A DNA stretch of 64,000 bases, taken from positions 36,407,141 to 36,471,140 of the forward strand of contig OZ024857.1 in the NCBI GenBank assembly GCA_964017155.1. The letters run 5' to 3'. A program made the position numbers and the translations under genes. Positions 1 through 11,634 of this stretch are shown piece by piece (the first letter of the stretch is position 1; each line of letters begins with the position of its first letter). Origin of the DNA: Oasisia sp. SBJ-2009 (lineage: Eukaryota > Annelida > Polychaeta > Sabellida > Siboglinidae). The notes under the pieces were generated by a model. That model saw nothing but the letters and a program-made list of their open reading frames with translations, did no database searches and was not told where the DNA came from.

Positions 1-1580
1 ACTCCATCTTGTGCAGTTGTTGCGCCATCAACTGGAGACCAACACACTTGTTCTTGGAAATGCAACACCATGTCTGCTAAACGATGCATATCTTAGGGAA
101 GCCTATATAACATGTTTGTCGCGCAGCTGCCTCGAAATATCAGTCATACATTTCGCAATTTCGTCTGACTGCGTTGTAATGCCCCGGTGTCGTATTGTTT
201 ACACATTTATTCTTGTCACATCTACAACGGTAAATCGCCAGCAAGACCCTTCTTGTTCCAGACAAATGTCGTTGTAATATTGTCCCGAAGAGCCATAAAA
301 CCAGGGTCCTGTTATTTTTCTTTTGCCATAGGCCTTGTCTCTGCGGCATCCACTGTAATAAGGGATGATGTGTTTTGCCACCGGGTGATTTGGCTAGAAT
401 ACGCTGCATTGTGGGTACTCAGGCACATCAGTATACTTGGTGGCAGTTATTGAGCTAAGGATATATGTAGACATATACAACTTATACATTACTCTACATC
501 GAAGAAAATGTAATTGATTAATGTGACGACCGGTTGTTTGCTAATTAACCCTTATGTACATGTGTTGACATATTGGAGGAGTGGCATAGGGAGAAATATC
601 GTGTGAAATCAATTATATTGGTTTTGATGCGCCAGTGCAACGCTAGCTTGGCATCATGCCTTCTTCGCTCCAAGGTTTTCCATTCCATGTGTTCTACCAT
701 AGTTGTCACGCTGTTGTGTCGTTATATTTAAACCATTTTCCGCTCGCAGATGTATTTTATATGAGGGTGTAAAACGCCACGTTGATCGCCACCACATGTG
801 TTCCACGAAATTAAGCATTCTGCCTTCTGCAAGAAACTATGCGATGCCGCGTCGGATATTAGCCAAGAAGCGTTATCGCGAACCTTCGTCGCCTCGCGCT
901 GATCAGCATGCTCAGTCCATCAATCAGACCCGTATATTCCAAATACCTCGCGTCAGGAAGAGGCCGGCATCGCTTCTGACATCCGCGCTACCGTGCCGTG
1001 GTATTCAGCCTGCGTGGCGGACGATGTATGATGCACGAGTGACAGTTGCGGAGAGTTCACGTCGCGCTTATGTCAGAAACACAGCGGGTTATTGAACAGG
1101 TCCACACGTCAGACAACAGCCATATGCGAACGCTAACTAACACATGCAGCATTTGGAACATGCGTACACATAGAGCGAACAGCGTTGTGTCCGCAGCTTC
1201 AGAAATAGACGAGTAATCCTACAAAATTATTTTGAATCGTGATTGAGTCCGACTGTACCGGCTATAATTAGACAGTGCTTGGTGTTTTTATTAGTAACCG
1301 CGACGCCCCTTTCCCATGTTGCACCCACCATCGTTCCTCATGTCCTCTCGTGCAGATCACAGTTCTGTACTCACTTTCCGCCAATATTGTCTTAATTAGT
1401 GGTAGGGCGTATGGAATATGAATAGGCTAAAGATATATGAGAAACAAAATGAGGAAAACCTCAAGGGATCATTGTGATTGTTAATTATCGAATACGACGC
1501 CTGTCATTCAAATCTGAAACTGGAATGATGTTATTACAGTGGAATGGATTCTATAGGCCTAATATAAGAACGTCGCTTAA
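1..1580. other. No gene recognised; partly CpG-rich flank
   Basis: I see no supportable gene here. The stretch about 840-1100 is noticeably richer in CpG than most of the window and carries a 130-codon open frame (703-1095, + strand) whose product is Arg/Ser-rich, matches no family I know and has no clear splice signals. It may be part of an upstream promoter or first exon, but nothing in the sequence decides this. Confidence 0.4.
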
Positions 1581-1751
1581 AGGGATACTACAGTCAGTGA
1601 GAGATTTACATCATTGACTTGTACATATGTATACTGCATTGGTTGTGCATAGTAATTGTGCACAATGATCGTTAATAAATGATTAATTATAGTATAATTG
1701 TACCAGAAACACTTCATGTTGGATTCAGGGCGCTGCCATCTTGAGATTTAC

Positions 1752-1786
1752 GCGCCAGTGACGTAAGCCGATTACGTCACTGGCGC
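1752..1786. repeat. Perfect hairpin with paired CRE-like sites
   Basis: GCGCCAGTGACGTAA (1752-1766) is followed after five bases by its exact reverse complement (1772-1786). Each arm contains TGACGTAA, close to the CREB/ATF half-palindrome. The hairpin is part of the core of the surrounding foldback element. Confidence 0.9.
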
Positions 1787-1912
1787 ATGCATGTTCGAAC
1801 ATCCTGCGGCTTTCCAATGGTATTTGATGTATTCAGTAGGTCGCGGTTTGCTTACGTCACTATCACAATTTGTAACGAAGATTCCGCCAATCGTACCTTT
1901 TTCCACAATGCG

Positions 1913-1946
1913 CCAGTGACGTAAACGATGTGGTTTACGTCACTGG
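1913..1946. repeat. Second perfect CRE-like hairpin
   Basis: CCAGTGACGTAAAC (1913-1926) pairs exactly with 1933-1946 across a six-base loop. It repeats the arm sequence of the hairpin at 1752-1786. A fifth TTACGTCA lies between the two hairpins at 1852-1859, so the element core holds five copies of the same motif. Confidence 0.9.
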
Positions 1947-2110
1947 TTCTGTGCCTCAAGATGGCAGGGCCCTGAATCTAAGTAGCATATTTTTTGATAT
2001 AATTATACTACAACTAATTGTTTATAAACGATCTTTGTGCACAATTACTAGGCACAATCAATATATTATTCATACATATGTAAGTTGGTTGGACGTTTAA
2101 AACATTAATC

Positions 2111-4334
2111 ATAGTATTATCATTGACATTTGCACATTGGCCTAAGCCGTTTTGCATTGCGTCTTCCATTTCGTTGACCGCGTAGTTGTTTGTAGAATGT
2201 GTTTGGGATTAGTTTTTTGCGTCAAAGTTAAGAAATGTTCAGCTGCGCCTTCTGGAGGAATACATGACGTCACGACTTCCCCGGTAGATGCCACAACAGT
2301 TATTTGGTGACTCATCATCTCACGAGACTGAGGTGTGACGTGCGTGCGTTCGCATCCCCGAGTGTGGTGCGATGTATGCACTCCCTTCGGCTTGAAGGAA
2401 AAAAGTTCGCTTAAATAAACGAGTTTTAGAATATTTTTCGGTGGGAACAGTTCGAGTATTTTTAAGGCCGTAGTGACATGTTGAAAAAAGCATCCTTAAA
2501 ACGCAATGGGTATGTTTATCATGCGATAACTGTTGTGATATTTTTATTGTGCTGGGAATCCTTACGGCAATGTGTATCGAAATGCGATGTTAATATTCGA
2601 TGTCGGTGTCATGGCATAGATTATAATACCACTGAAACATTTGAAGGAATTACGATTTTGTCAGAATACACAGGTATACGCCATTAGGCGCCGGGTTTAT
2701 AAATTATACATTGTCTCGTCTGCTCCAGCCACTTGACAAAAAGGCGGTTTGTGTCGTCTGCAATTCGTAACCAATGTAGTCTTCTCGCCGGCTCTAGAGT
2801 ACCACTCATTGTTGTAACCCTGTTTATCGCCATCCAGCAAACACTGTAGGCTACTACTGTCTCTGTGTGGTATCCGGTGACACATATCAATTACTTCAGC
2901 TATTTATGTTCGTGTTATTTCTGCCCGGTGATAACTTCTCGTTGTTGGGTATTTCACTAAACGTTATATAATCATGAATGCCCTTCGTCATTAGCTTATT
3001 TGTAGGGGATATTTGCCCTCCTTTACAAACAATAATTGGGCTTATAGTGAGTGTACACCAGGGCTCCCGTATTTCATTTGTCCCAACCGCGAATCAGAGT
3101 GTGATTAGACAGTAGAGTATGTGCAAGCCATTCGTTAATATAGTTAATGTTAATGAATTTAAGGCTTGTGATGATGCAAATTCCAAAGCTAGCTAATGAG
3201 TGTTTTCAGTGACGAGTGTAATGATAATGCAGAATATTGCTTCTAATGACAACTGTAATTTGTTGACATTGTAATTATTGATGAGTGGTTTCGATTGATG
3301 ATTAGGCTATTGTATATGCCGTGAAGTATCTGCATGCCATTACGTTAGTGTAATATGTTCAACACTATAATGATTTTAATGCCTGTGCTGATGCAGATTC
3401 CAAAGGTGATCGTAATGTCGAGTAATATAGACAGGAGCTGATAGGTAGAAACCGGGATGTCCCGGGTGTAAGATCAATATAGCGGGAGAACTGTAGAAGT
3501 GTAACAAACATTATCAGTATTATATAACCGTGGCGTATTGTCGAAGAGGCAATAGAAGACGGACATAACATTGATGAGTCTAATGTAATTCACGAAGAGC
3601 GATGCGGAGTGGTGATTATTTCTGTTCACGATGAGTGATAATAATAGTAGTAGTTAATGACGGTTTAAATAAATAATGGATAAAACACATTGTTTTTATA
3701 TAATTACAACGGTTAAACCTAATATTAGAGTAAATATGCGAGGGGCCGTTTTACCCCAGGCGAGGGGCCGTTTTACCCCAGGCATGGGGCAAGACGGTTT
3801 TATTGGAGCACATTTTAAACTTGCTATAACTTACGTTTTGGTTATTCAATCGTTCAGAGACTTGTGTCATACACAAAGTATATATACCTCAACACTATTA
3901 ATGCACAATTATGCATCGACAAGTTATGGATACAAAAATACACAACTTTTCCCTTAGGGGGCCGCGCTGCCCCAGGTTACCCTATCCTATAACTATACCG
4001 TAGGCCTATGATAATTTTCGCTATTATTGTCGGAAAATAGCTCAGATGAGCTAATGTTATCAAATTGTCATGTAAACCGCCGTTAAATAAAGCTTCTCGT
4101 ATCTTAAATTTTCCATATATACATGGTAATCAGTAAGTAACGATTCTTTAACATTAAAAAATCTTTGCCTGAGAAGGAGAATGGTACATATAAACGTAGG
4201 GTAAAATGTACGTCAACCCCATGTTCGAGGATTCTATCGTCTCGTAAGCACTTTTCTGTGTGACATTTTATTTGTCGTGGGACAGACATTTGCACCGTGG
4301 CTATGAGAAGTAGGGCGTAACCGATGTCTGGATA
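2111..4334. other. Intergenic, no gene seen; old local duplications
   Basis: No convincing coding sequence. About 3121-3215 and about 3328-3420 look like a diverged tandem duplication sharing the order GC(A/T)(A/T)GCCATT, TTAATG, and GATGCA(A/G)ATTCCAAAG. At 3738-3759 and 3760-3781 a 22-base GC-rich unit (GCGAGGGGCCGTTTTACC...) is perfectly duplicated. Confidence 0.5.
2265..2314. promoter_or_regulatory. Consensus CRE (TGACGTCA) and AP-1 (TGACTCA) sites
   Basis: A full palindromic CRE, TGACGTCA, is at 2265-2272 and an AP-1/TRE heptamer, TGACTCA, at 2308-2314, in a CpG-containing stretch. Both are exact consensus strings for bZIP factors. No adjacent transcription unit is identified, so function is unproven and chance occurrence is possible. 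Confidence 0.3.
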
Positions 4335-4534
4335 GGAAGACCTTTCTTGCTAACCAGCTGTGTACAATTGCCCACTTCTAGTTGCTCTTATGTGGAATAA
4401 GGTTTAGGTTTAGGGTTAGTATTAGGGTTTAGGTTTCGGTTAGGTGGAAGGTACCTTTGACAAGATTGACATTATGTGTTTTACATGCATTTGATAGGCA
4501 CTTGTACGTGAGTGGTTAGCAAGAAAGTTCTTCC
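4335..4534. mobile_element. Short inverted-repeat element enclosing telomere-like DNA
   Basis: The left arm 4335-4373 contains TTTCTTGCTAACCA followed by GTACAA; the right arm 4496-4534 carries the same blocks in inverted order, over about 39 bases with a few mismatches. Between them, about 4398-4445, lie degenerate TTTAGG/TTAGGG motifs. It has the form of a small non-autonomous inverted-repeat element of about 200 bases; no coding capacity. Confidence 0.65.
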
Positions 4535-5692
4535 GTCTGGATACCTGTAACTCTAAGACTAAGTGTTCATTCTGGGATACAGACAGTGCGAAACCAAACT
4601 GCATTTCCCGGTGATTATATCACGGCGTTCATGACTAAATTCTTGGGACGAATGCCGGGTTGAAGTACAAACATGAATTAAAACTGACTTTTGCAATTTG
4701 CAAGAAACTACTCCGTGCCCGTTGGGGTGGATGCACACTCCAATACATAATATATTCGGTGACGTTTCCTTCCGTTCATGCTCGGTGCCAATTAGTGTTA
4801 TGAGTTTACGGCACTTGTCTTGCTTCAGGCTTCAGCGTAGCTCCCAATCAGCGACACCCGACGAACATCTGCACGAGCTCAATTCTCAACATCGTCGCGA
4901 ATTAACCGAACGGATCTGCGAAATACTGAACGTAATGAGGTGCCCTGTGTGAATCTACTGATTAGGCCCCGTGCCTTGCCGATCGGACGCTTTGGGTGCA
5001 CCCCTTTGACCGCAACTCACTCCTGGACTAGTTCTTCGGGTCGTGGCCTCGATGATACAGAAAGCCAGGTGGCGAGCGGGAAATAATCGCCGCGTGAAAA
5101 CTAGAGAGCTGGAAATTAGTGTCAGCGAGTGCCGACAGAGGCGATGGATGACGTACTCGTCTTTCTGGCGTACGGCGTAGAGAGTTTACACTAGTAACTA
5201 GAGCGCACACGCACACGCACGACGGTGTAGGGAAGCGAGGAGTGAAGTTGTGGAGTGAATATCCTCGCTTATCGCTTCGGTCAATAGTCCTACCTGGTTC
5301 AGTATCTTGTTGACGAGATTGCGGGGAATGTGATAACTTTTCGAGCACGTATGCGAATACAGCAATATAGATGTTAGGGAAATGTGAAAGAAAACATGTC
5401 ATCGTCAATTTGCAGAAAAATGCGGAGAGCAGCACATTTTATATATCACTTTTTAAAGTTACACTCTGACTTCCGCCATGTTTAAAATAAAATGTTCCAG
5501 TAAACCAGCATTCTCCATTCATTATATATTGTTTTCCTCAACTACCTATCAACTTATTTTCACATAATATGCCATTTTAAAATAAAAAGGAGCAAAAGAC
5601 GAAAAAAATTCCTGGCGAGCCTCGCCAGTTAGAATTCACTGATTGGTTTAGACCTCGAAGAAGTGAATTCCAGTGAAAAAACGCTGGCAGGA
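4535..5692. other. No gene recognised; CpG-containing stretch
   Basis: The segment about 4690-5330 is relatively CpG-rich and holds short open frames on both strands, none with a recognisable domain or consistent splice sites. A perfect small hairpin CTGGCGA-GCC-TCGCCAG lies at 5612-5628. It may be an unrecognised promoter or first exon, but I cannot support one. Confidence 0.35.
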
Positions 5693-5956
5693 GGGGGCCA
5701 CTCTAAAAGGCGGGCCACAATTGGCAGACCGCACGGAAACGGCATACCACATTCACAAAGATGCCACCGCTCGATACGCTCCATATTTACGGCATGCCCA
5801 GTTGCCCACATTCAAACTATCGCTGGCTACGCGCCTGTACGGTCAATGGTTAATTGAGGATGATTTAAACAACTAGGGTCTAGTTGCCTAGTGGCGCCTC
5901 TAGCGACTAACGTGGATTTGTGGAACGCCATTGTGGCCCACCTTTTAGTTTGCCCC
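5693..5956. repeat. Inverted repeat pair, about 30-base arms
   Basis: The arm at 5693-5725 (core CTAAAAGGCGGGCCACAAT) and the arm at 5927-5956 (inverted core ATTGTGGCCCACCTTTTAG) pair with few mismatches across about 200 bases. This could be a degraded MITE; no target-site duplication was identified. Confidence 0.55.
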
Positions 5957-7273
5957 ATCGTTTACTTACGTTGACCGGAGAGTTCCGATGGTAAAAATAG
6001 ATCAACTTTTGGGAAACTCTAGAGCCGTTGTTTGTTGCAAACTTATATTTGATCAAATAACGTATAAAACCACAAAGTGAGACATGTGGTAGGAAGTATA
6101 CTAATAAGCAAATATCGGTCATGGTGTACATTGACTTTTCTAAAATGCGTTAAAAATGGGAAATTATATCAGAATGCAACTTTAAACCCAAAACTAGGGT
6201 ATGCCTTCCCACAATCTCTGGATCGGCGCCTGGTCAGTCTCATCTGGTAATAAATTCGTACAGTATAGGCAGTTTTAGGCACTGCGTGGCAGCTTTCCTT
6301 GTATTGCATATGACCAAATCATAGCTACTGAAACCATTACACCGGTTTATTTTAGGTAGAATATCCTCTAAAACCATTTTTTTAAAGATGATTTCGCTTA
6401 ATTTTGCCATTTGTTGGTACTTTATATTAATAATAATAATAAGCAGAAGAAGAAGAAATAACAACAAGAACAATAATTACTTGTCCCATCAAAAAAAAAC
6501 ATTTAATTAACACGCACATTTACCGTGAACGTAAGTACCTAAACAAACTAAAACCAAAGAACGATTTAGAACTTCCAGAGAGCAACTAGTTTGACGCGAC
6601 CTGTCAAATTCACTGAGGCGGCCAAATATTTCACGGCAGCGTGTAACGCCCGCTAATGCGGTAGGTGGTAGCACCAATACATAAGAACAATTACATCGCC
6701 AGGTGTCACTATAATACATGCAACGGACAGGGCGCGCTGTCAATTTCGTTGAGACGAAAATACCGTTCCATAACTTGAGAGAAGTCTGTTCCGTAAGATG
6801 GGTTATGCACGGTTTGTGTCAATCTTATACAGCAATCTTTTAATTAAATGGCCTAAATTATTAACTTTGATCAGCCAGCTACCGTAACGTACTAAATCTA
6901 ATAAGACTACTTCCCGGCTGAGTCTGAGCCTGAGCCTCTGAATCTGAGACTGAGGCTGAATATAATTTTATTGAATAAGTAAAACTAAAAGCTAACCCCC
7001 CTAAGTCTAACTCCTAAGCTTTATTTCCTTATGGTAAATGTCACCTGGTAAATCGTGATTTTCAATGGGCCATCATCACTCAACACTAACATTTATTTAA
7101 ACAATTTACCATTTAATTTGACATGATTTGTAAACGAACATTCAGACTTTCAGTGTGACACTTTTTCGTACTCTAAATTGAAATTAAAATATAAATAATA
7201 AAAAAATACGATCCCCACTATTACTATTACCACCACAACCATACAAAAAAGAATGAATCCAAACAATCTACCT
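5957..7273. other. AT-rich intergenic DNA, no gene seen
   Basis: AT-rich sequence with TAA/GAA-type simple runs near 6420-6475 and a short hexamer-like run (CTGAGC, CTGAGA variants) near 6917-6958. No coding or RNA gene is supported. Confidence 0.5.
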
Positions 7274-7332
7274 GCCAAATGCAGTCACTCAGATATATTA
7301 ATAATATATATATCTGAGTGACTGCATTTGGC
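7274..7332. repeat. Perfect palindrome, 25-base arms
   Basis: 7274-7298 pairs exactly with 7308-7332 across a nine-base AT loop; the arm contains GCAGTCACTCAGATAT. It ends at the base immediately before the second palindrome starts. Confidence 0.95.
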
Positions 7333-7393
7333 TGTATACAATTGTATGCAGTTCCCAATATATTATATTGGGAACTGCATACAATTGTATACA
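7333..7393. repeat. Perfect palindrome, 30-base arms, one-base loop
   Basis: 7333-7362 and 7364-7393 are exact reverse complements with one base between them. The arm includes TGTATACAATTGTATGCAG, itself nearly palindromic. It abuts the palindrome at 7274-7332 without a gap. Confidence 0.95.
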
Positions 7394-8579
7394 TCTTTCA
7401 CGAGAAACTTTAAAAAGTGTTCTAATGGTTTCTACACTATTAACATTTTTATACATTCCTGGATAATGTCCCAAAATTGTGCATCCTTGTAAGCAAATGT
7501 GTACTGGCCTAACGACAGATTGTATGTCCGAACATGAATATTTATTTTCATTAGAAGCCACTAGATGGCGTGACTGTTAGTTACTGCCATATATTGTGTT
7601 GCTGAGTCCAATGGTTCAAATTTACTTTGTTATATACCACTAATAACAGTCAGAAGACAGTTGGCTCAGGTTATTGCTATTTTTCACGGTTTTTGCCTAA
7701 AGACAAGTTTTGAATGTACTGTAGAGTACCAAAAAAACATGAATTTGTTACGTAGCTACCCTACTAGAGTAACAAATGGGGTCTTAAAGCTTGTAAACTT
7801 ACAGAAAGCAACTATACGGTAGAATAAGTATAGGCCCTGTGTTCTAAACTTATGCTTAAACCACAGCCGTCAAAATAAAATTGCACAATTGCGTTACACC
7901 TTGTCAAGAAAAAAAGGAGGTATTGCTGTAATTTATGAGACCATATTTTCTGGGTCAAGTCATTCTGAGGACAAATGAGTTGCTAAGTACTTATACACAC
8001 TGCTGTACTGTAGAGGACGAAGTAGTGCTGATAGCGCCATTACCTCGTAAAAGGGTGTTAGTTGCTCTGTTGTGAGTTTATTGAACACTATTAGCGGGTC
8101 ATTCTTGAGTAGAATTGAACTTACCTAGTAGGTCATGTTGACGGCTAAATGAAATTTATAATGAAGGCATACTTTCAAAATTATATTTCCTTTATAGTTT
8201 TTTTCAGTAATTGTGTTTGTAGAGTTATTGTAGACCTACCTGGTTATTTGGCACTTTCCATGATTTGGTGATGTTTAAAAAAATTGTGTTAACATTTGAT
8301 TAAACAAGGAAAATTATGCAAACCTCCGTTTATAAAGCTCTCACTTGACAGTTTGCAAGTTCAGTTATAATGTTTATACCATGAAACTACATACACAATT
8401 GTATTATTATAAAAATGTATAACTTAGTTGCTGTTAGTTTTCAAAACATTCTGTTTGGTGTAATAAATATATCAGCAGTGTTTGTGTAATACACGGTTAA
8501 ATTAGCAAATAACTGTGTAGTAATAAAATTATTACTTAAAATGTTTTATCGTTATTCCTTTTGTTGGATATATATTGTA

Positions 8580-8740
8580 TATACAGTCGAAGGATGCTTT
8601 ATGGTCACCTTATTAAATACAGCCACCTCTAAATTAGGCCACTCTAATATAGTCCCAGACAGTAATAAAGAATGGGATAGTACCAGGGGGTAGTCTCACT
8701 AATACAGTCGTAGCCCGGTCACTGGTGTCGCTTTAATACA
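8580..8740 (-). repeat. Dispersed repeat copy 1 (DNA-element-like)
   Basis: The core AATACAGCCACCTCTAAATT near 8616 recurs inverted near 22680-22715 (copy 2) and again in this orientation near 43317-43345 (copy 3), all degenerate. The shared sequence and lack of coding capacity suggest a family of non-autonomous elements. Boundaries are approximate; strand is stated relative to copy 2. Confidence 0.45.
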
Positions 8741-9317
8741 AATTCAAGTTGAATTGTAGAAAAACATAGAATTTTATTTTAGGACTGTCACTATAGCCAT
8801 CCATGCAAACAGGCAATGTCAGACCACAAGAAGGTGTTCGGCCGCTATTACCCAACCAAAGAGTACCCTATAGAAACAGCATTATGCAGGTTGTCTGAAT
8901 TTCTGTGAGCACATATCATTATGTAGTGCGGAATGAGAAGAAATGATGTTGTTGTGCAGTGTGGCATCAGAGCTGTCAAATTATGACAGAGCTCTGTCAG
9001 TCGGTGCATTTCTGCCTATTAATACAGCTTCCATTTTGCTTGGTGATGTAATCAGGGGCAATCCCTGGGTGGTTTAAGCAGAAATGGAGGGGTGTATGGT
9101 TGGAAAGAAGTTTGTGGGAGCCTGAGGTGTGAGAATTTCACAAATTTTTCACAGAACTTCTGTCTATGGAGGGTAAATATGCTGTGAATTTGTCAATAAC
9201 AGATCTCGTCAAGATTAGTAGGAAATGAAGGCAACGTTATAATGGTCGCCTATGGAAAATGCAAATGTGGTCTGACTCCAGGCACTGATGCCACTGCTTA
9301 GTGATTACATCACGCCA

Positions 9318-9336
9318 CCCCCACCCCACCCAACCC
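9318..9336 (-). other. Potential G-quadruplex motif
   Basis: Four C-runs (5, 4, 3 and 3 bases) separated by one or two A's on the + strand give G-runs with very short loops on the - strand. Structure is inferred from pattern only; no nearby gene gives it context. Confidence 0.4.
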
Positions 9337-11286
9337 TCTTGTCCCAGTGGCCCTGGCAAATCTGTTACACTGTATAAACATGATATCCATCACTAATGAA
9401 CCCCAGGGCTGTATTGCCAGTGTGGAGACAGCCATTCAGATTGTGCCACCCTGGGGCTAATTAGCATTCACTTGGGGTAGCTATTAATTAGCTGTTTTGG
9501 TTCTACAGCCATTACTCAATCCAGTTAATTGAATAATTGGCAGGTAAGTGGTTAAAGGTTGGGGTGGGTAGTAGACACTAGACTCTAGTATTCACAGCAG
9601 TGTCTAGGCATGTAGCATGTCATTGTTGTGAGTCATGATGCTTAAAATAAATATCGAAGTCCCCCAATTTAGTTTAGATAAACATAATCGCGCAAATGCC
9701 TGGATAATTTAATGTGAAAATCAGCAAAACATTGTGCCAACTGGTTTAACTCTGTATAATTCTTATACTGTATAATATAGAGTTATTAAAATATACTTCT
9801 TAATCTTACCAACTCTAATGGTTAAAGTCAATTCTTTCAATATTTTACCAAAAGTGTATTATTTAATTGACTACTTCAGACAATTATTCACTCACTACCT
9901 AAATTTGTGTTGACTGTTTAATAGTTTTTTTATTGAGATATATAGATATTTTTGTAATTTATTAATCATTTAATTTCTTAAAAACGATGTTTTGCCTCAC
10001 ATAAAAATGGCATCTTTATAACTACACAGATGCAGTTTTTGATAATAATTAACATATAAGTACTGCGGGTTTTAACATCACTGAATCTATAATTGAAATG
10101 TTATGTTTTTATGCACTCCTCCTCATTATATGAACAATAAAGTTATTATTATTATATTATTATTGATATGCAATTAGCTGGATCAGTTGCAGCTGGATCA
10201 GAGATTTAATGTCTTACACATAACTGTTCTACAAAGTGGTCAGTTGACATATAAAACCCAAATACTCACCAGTTAGTATCACAGTCTGTGGCAGATAATC
10301 TCTGGTCATGTGCAAACCGTTGGTGACACTGACAGCTTGCAGTGGCACTCACAGCTGGTGTGTGTATCAGGTAACAGCTGACATCTTGTTTTACCACGGA
10401 CTTATATACAAGTCCGTGGTTTTACAGTATCATTTGATGTCACTTCAAATGGCTGCCATTTTTATTCTTATATATCAAATTGGTAACAGTTGTGATGATG
10501 GTGATGATTGCTTCAATTGACTTAGTCCCTGTTACTGTGTGAACAGTTGCTTTATTGCAAAAGGAGAACAATTACAATGTTAGAGAACAAAATTAATAAT
10601 GTGCACATCAAAGTGACTGGTGGTCATGTGTCATCTTTGCATTGTGCGACTTTACTGTTAAATTGTGATATCTTTGGGTATAGAGCATGAGACAATTGAC
10701 CGCTTCATGACATTAACCCACAACTTAACGATCCAACTTCGGGTCACAGTAAGTGCATCTCCCACGCAGCATCGAGGTCCATCCATTTGAATTTTCTCTC
10801 CATGTACATTTTGATTCCTTGGACCACTGGTATCCAGAGTTGTCAACTCACTCAACTGGTGATGTCTTTAAGAAAACACACAGACAGCTGTGTACTTAGT
10901 ACTTACACATGGTTTTGACATGATAGGTTTTTATTGAGGGTATTTCTCCTACTTGTGTAAATTAGTTGTGAGCCAGTTTCCTCTGTGGCAATAAGTTTTA
11001 AATATAAAAATTCAGCAATGATGGTTGTCACTGCAGTGGTAGAAAACTCTGCTAGTGGTTGTAATTATTACAACAATGCCATATATCTAGATGTGTCAGT
11101 TCTCAGAATGGTAACCATGAAGGCTAGGCTGGTAACTTAGGCTTAATGACATAATTTAGTAGGATATCACTACCACTACATGCAAATGTAATAATATTTA
11201 AGGTCACAAACAAGCCTGCACAGTATGCACCGGGATAAATATATCAAAGCCACTGGTGCCACATATAGACCCAGCAGTGCTATCAC

Positions 11287-11634
11287 CTGCTGAGCACACA
11301 CACTAACTATCAAGACAGTTCTGCCTGGTTCACAGCTGGGACAGCAGTGACAGGATACTTGGGACCCTCTGTCAACAACCCCTCTCTCCCCCAGCACAAC
11401 CTGGGTGTTTGATTTCTGATGCTGGCCCTGATAGCGATACTGATAGCCACAGCCTGGGGAAGCAGTTGCATCATGAGCCTGGCTCCAGCCACAGGCACCA
11501 GGCCAGTACTGGGCATGGACATGAGACAGGCAACCTCCACAACTCAGTTCTAGGAGAGATGCCAGTGTTGTACATGTGAGGGCAGCTAGCATGTACATTG
11601 CTGTGACAGGTGGGTGTTTTCTCTTCCTTAGCAA
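11287..11634 (-). CDS. Candidate first coding exon of a secreted Cys-rich peptide (partial)
   Basis: An open minus-strand frame with a hydrophobic N-terminus. From the second Met (11598) it begins MYMLAALTCTTLASLLEL, a plausible signal peptide, with possible cleavage after a VHA near residue 28. The mature part is Cys-rich, including CGGC, PGACGW, PGCGY and a dense CHCCPSC cluster. The frame reaches CAGCAG followed by GTGATA, a usable splice donor at 11287/11286, so it would be the first coding exon of a spliced gene. The ORF also starts 12 codons further upstream at 11634. I do not recognise the family: the CxC..C cluster recalls cystine-rich secreted hormones or VWC-type domains, but spacing fits neither clearly. 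No downstream exon was found, so it could be a chance frame in a GC-richer patch. Confidence 0.35.

Larger units (their letters stand above)
1581..2110. mobile_element. Foldback/MITE-like element with long inverted repeats
   Basis: Two arms of roughly 130 bases face each other: about 1615-1745 and about 1955-2092. They share, in inverted order, a CATATGTA block, a GTAATTGTGCACAA block, an AGTATAATT block and an inner block GATTCAGGGC.CTGCCATCTTGAG-like. The core between them is itself built of hairpins carrying TGACGTAA. No coding capacity is visible, so this is best read as a non-autonomous foldback DNA element. Outer boundaries and a target-site duplication could not be fixed by eye, so the limits given are approximate. 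Confidence 0.75.
7394..11286. other. Long AT-rich stretch without a supported gene
   Basis: No coding gene is recognised. About 8580-8740 contains a degenerate dispersed repeat, and a C-rich tract lies at 9318-9336; both are listed separately. An AT/ATT run sits near 10140-10165. The rest shows only short open frames with no domain character. Confidence 0.5.

Noticed and set aside
703..1095. 130-codon + frame in a CpG-rich stretch
   Set aside because: No domain, weak start context and no supported splice sites; a chance frame in GC-richer DNA is more likely.
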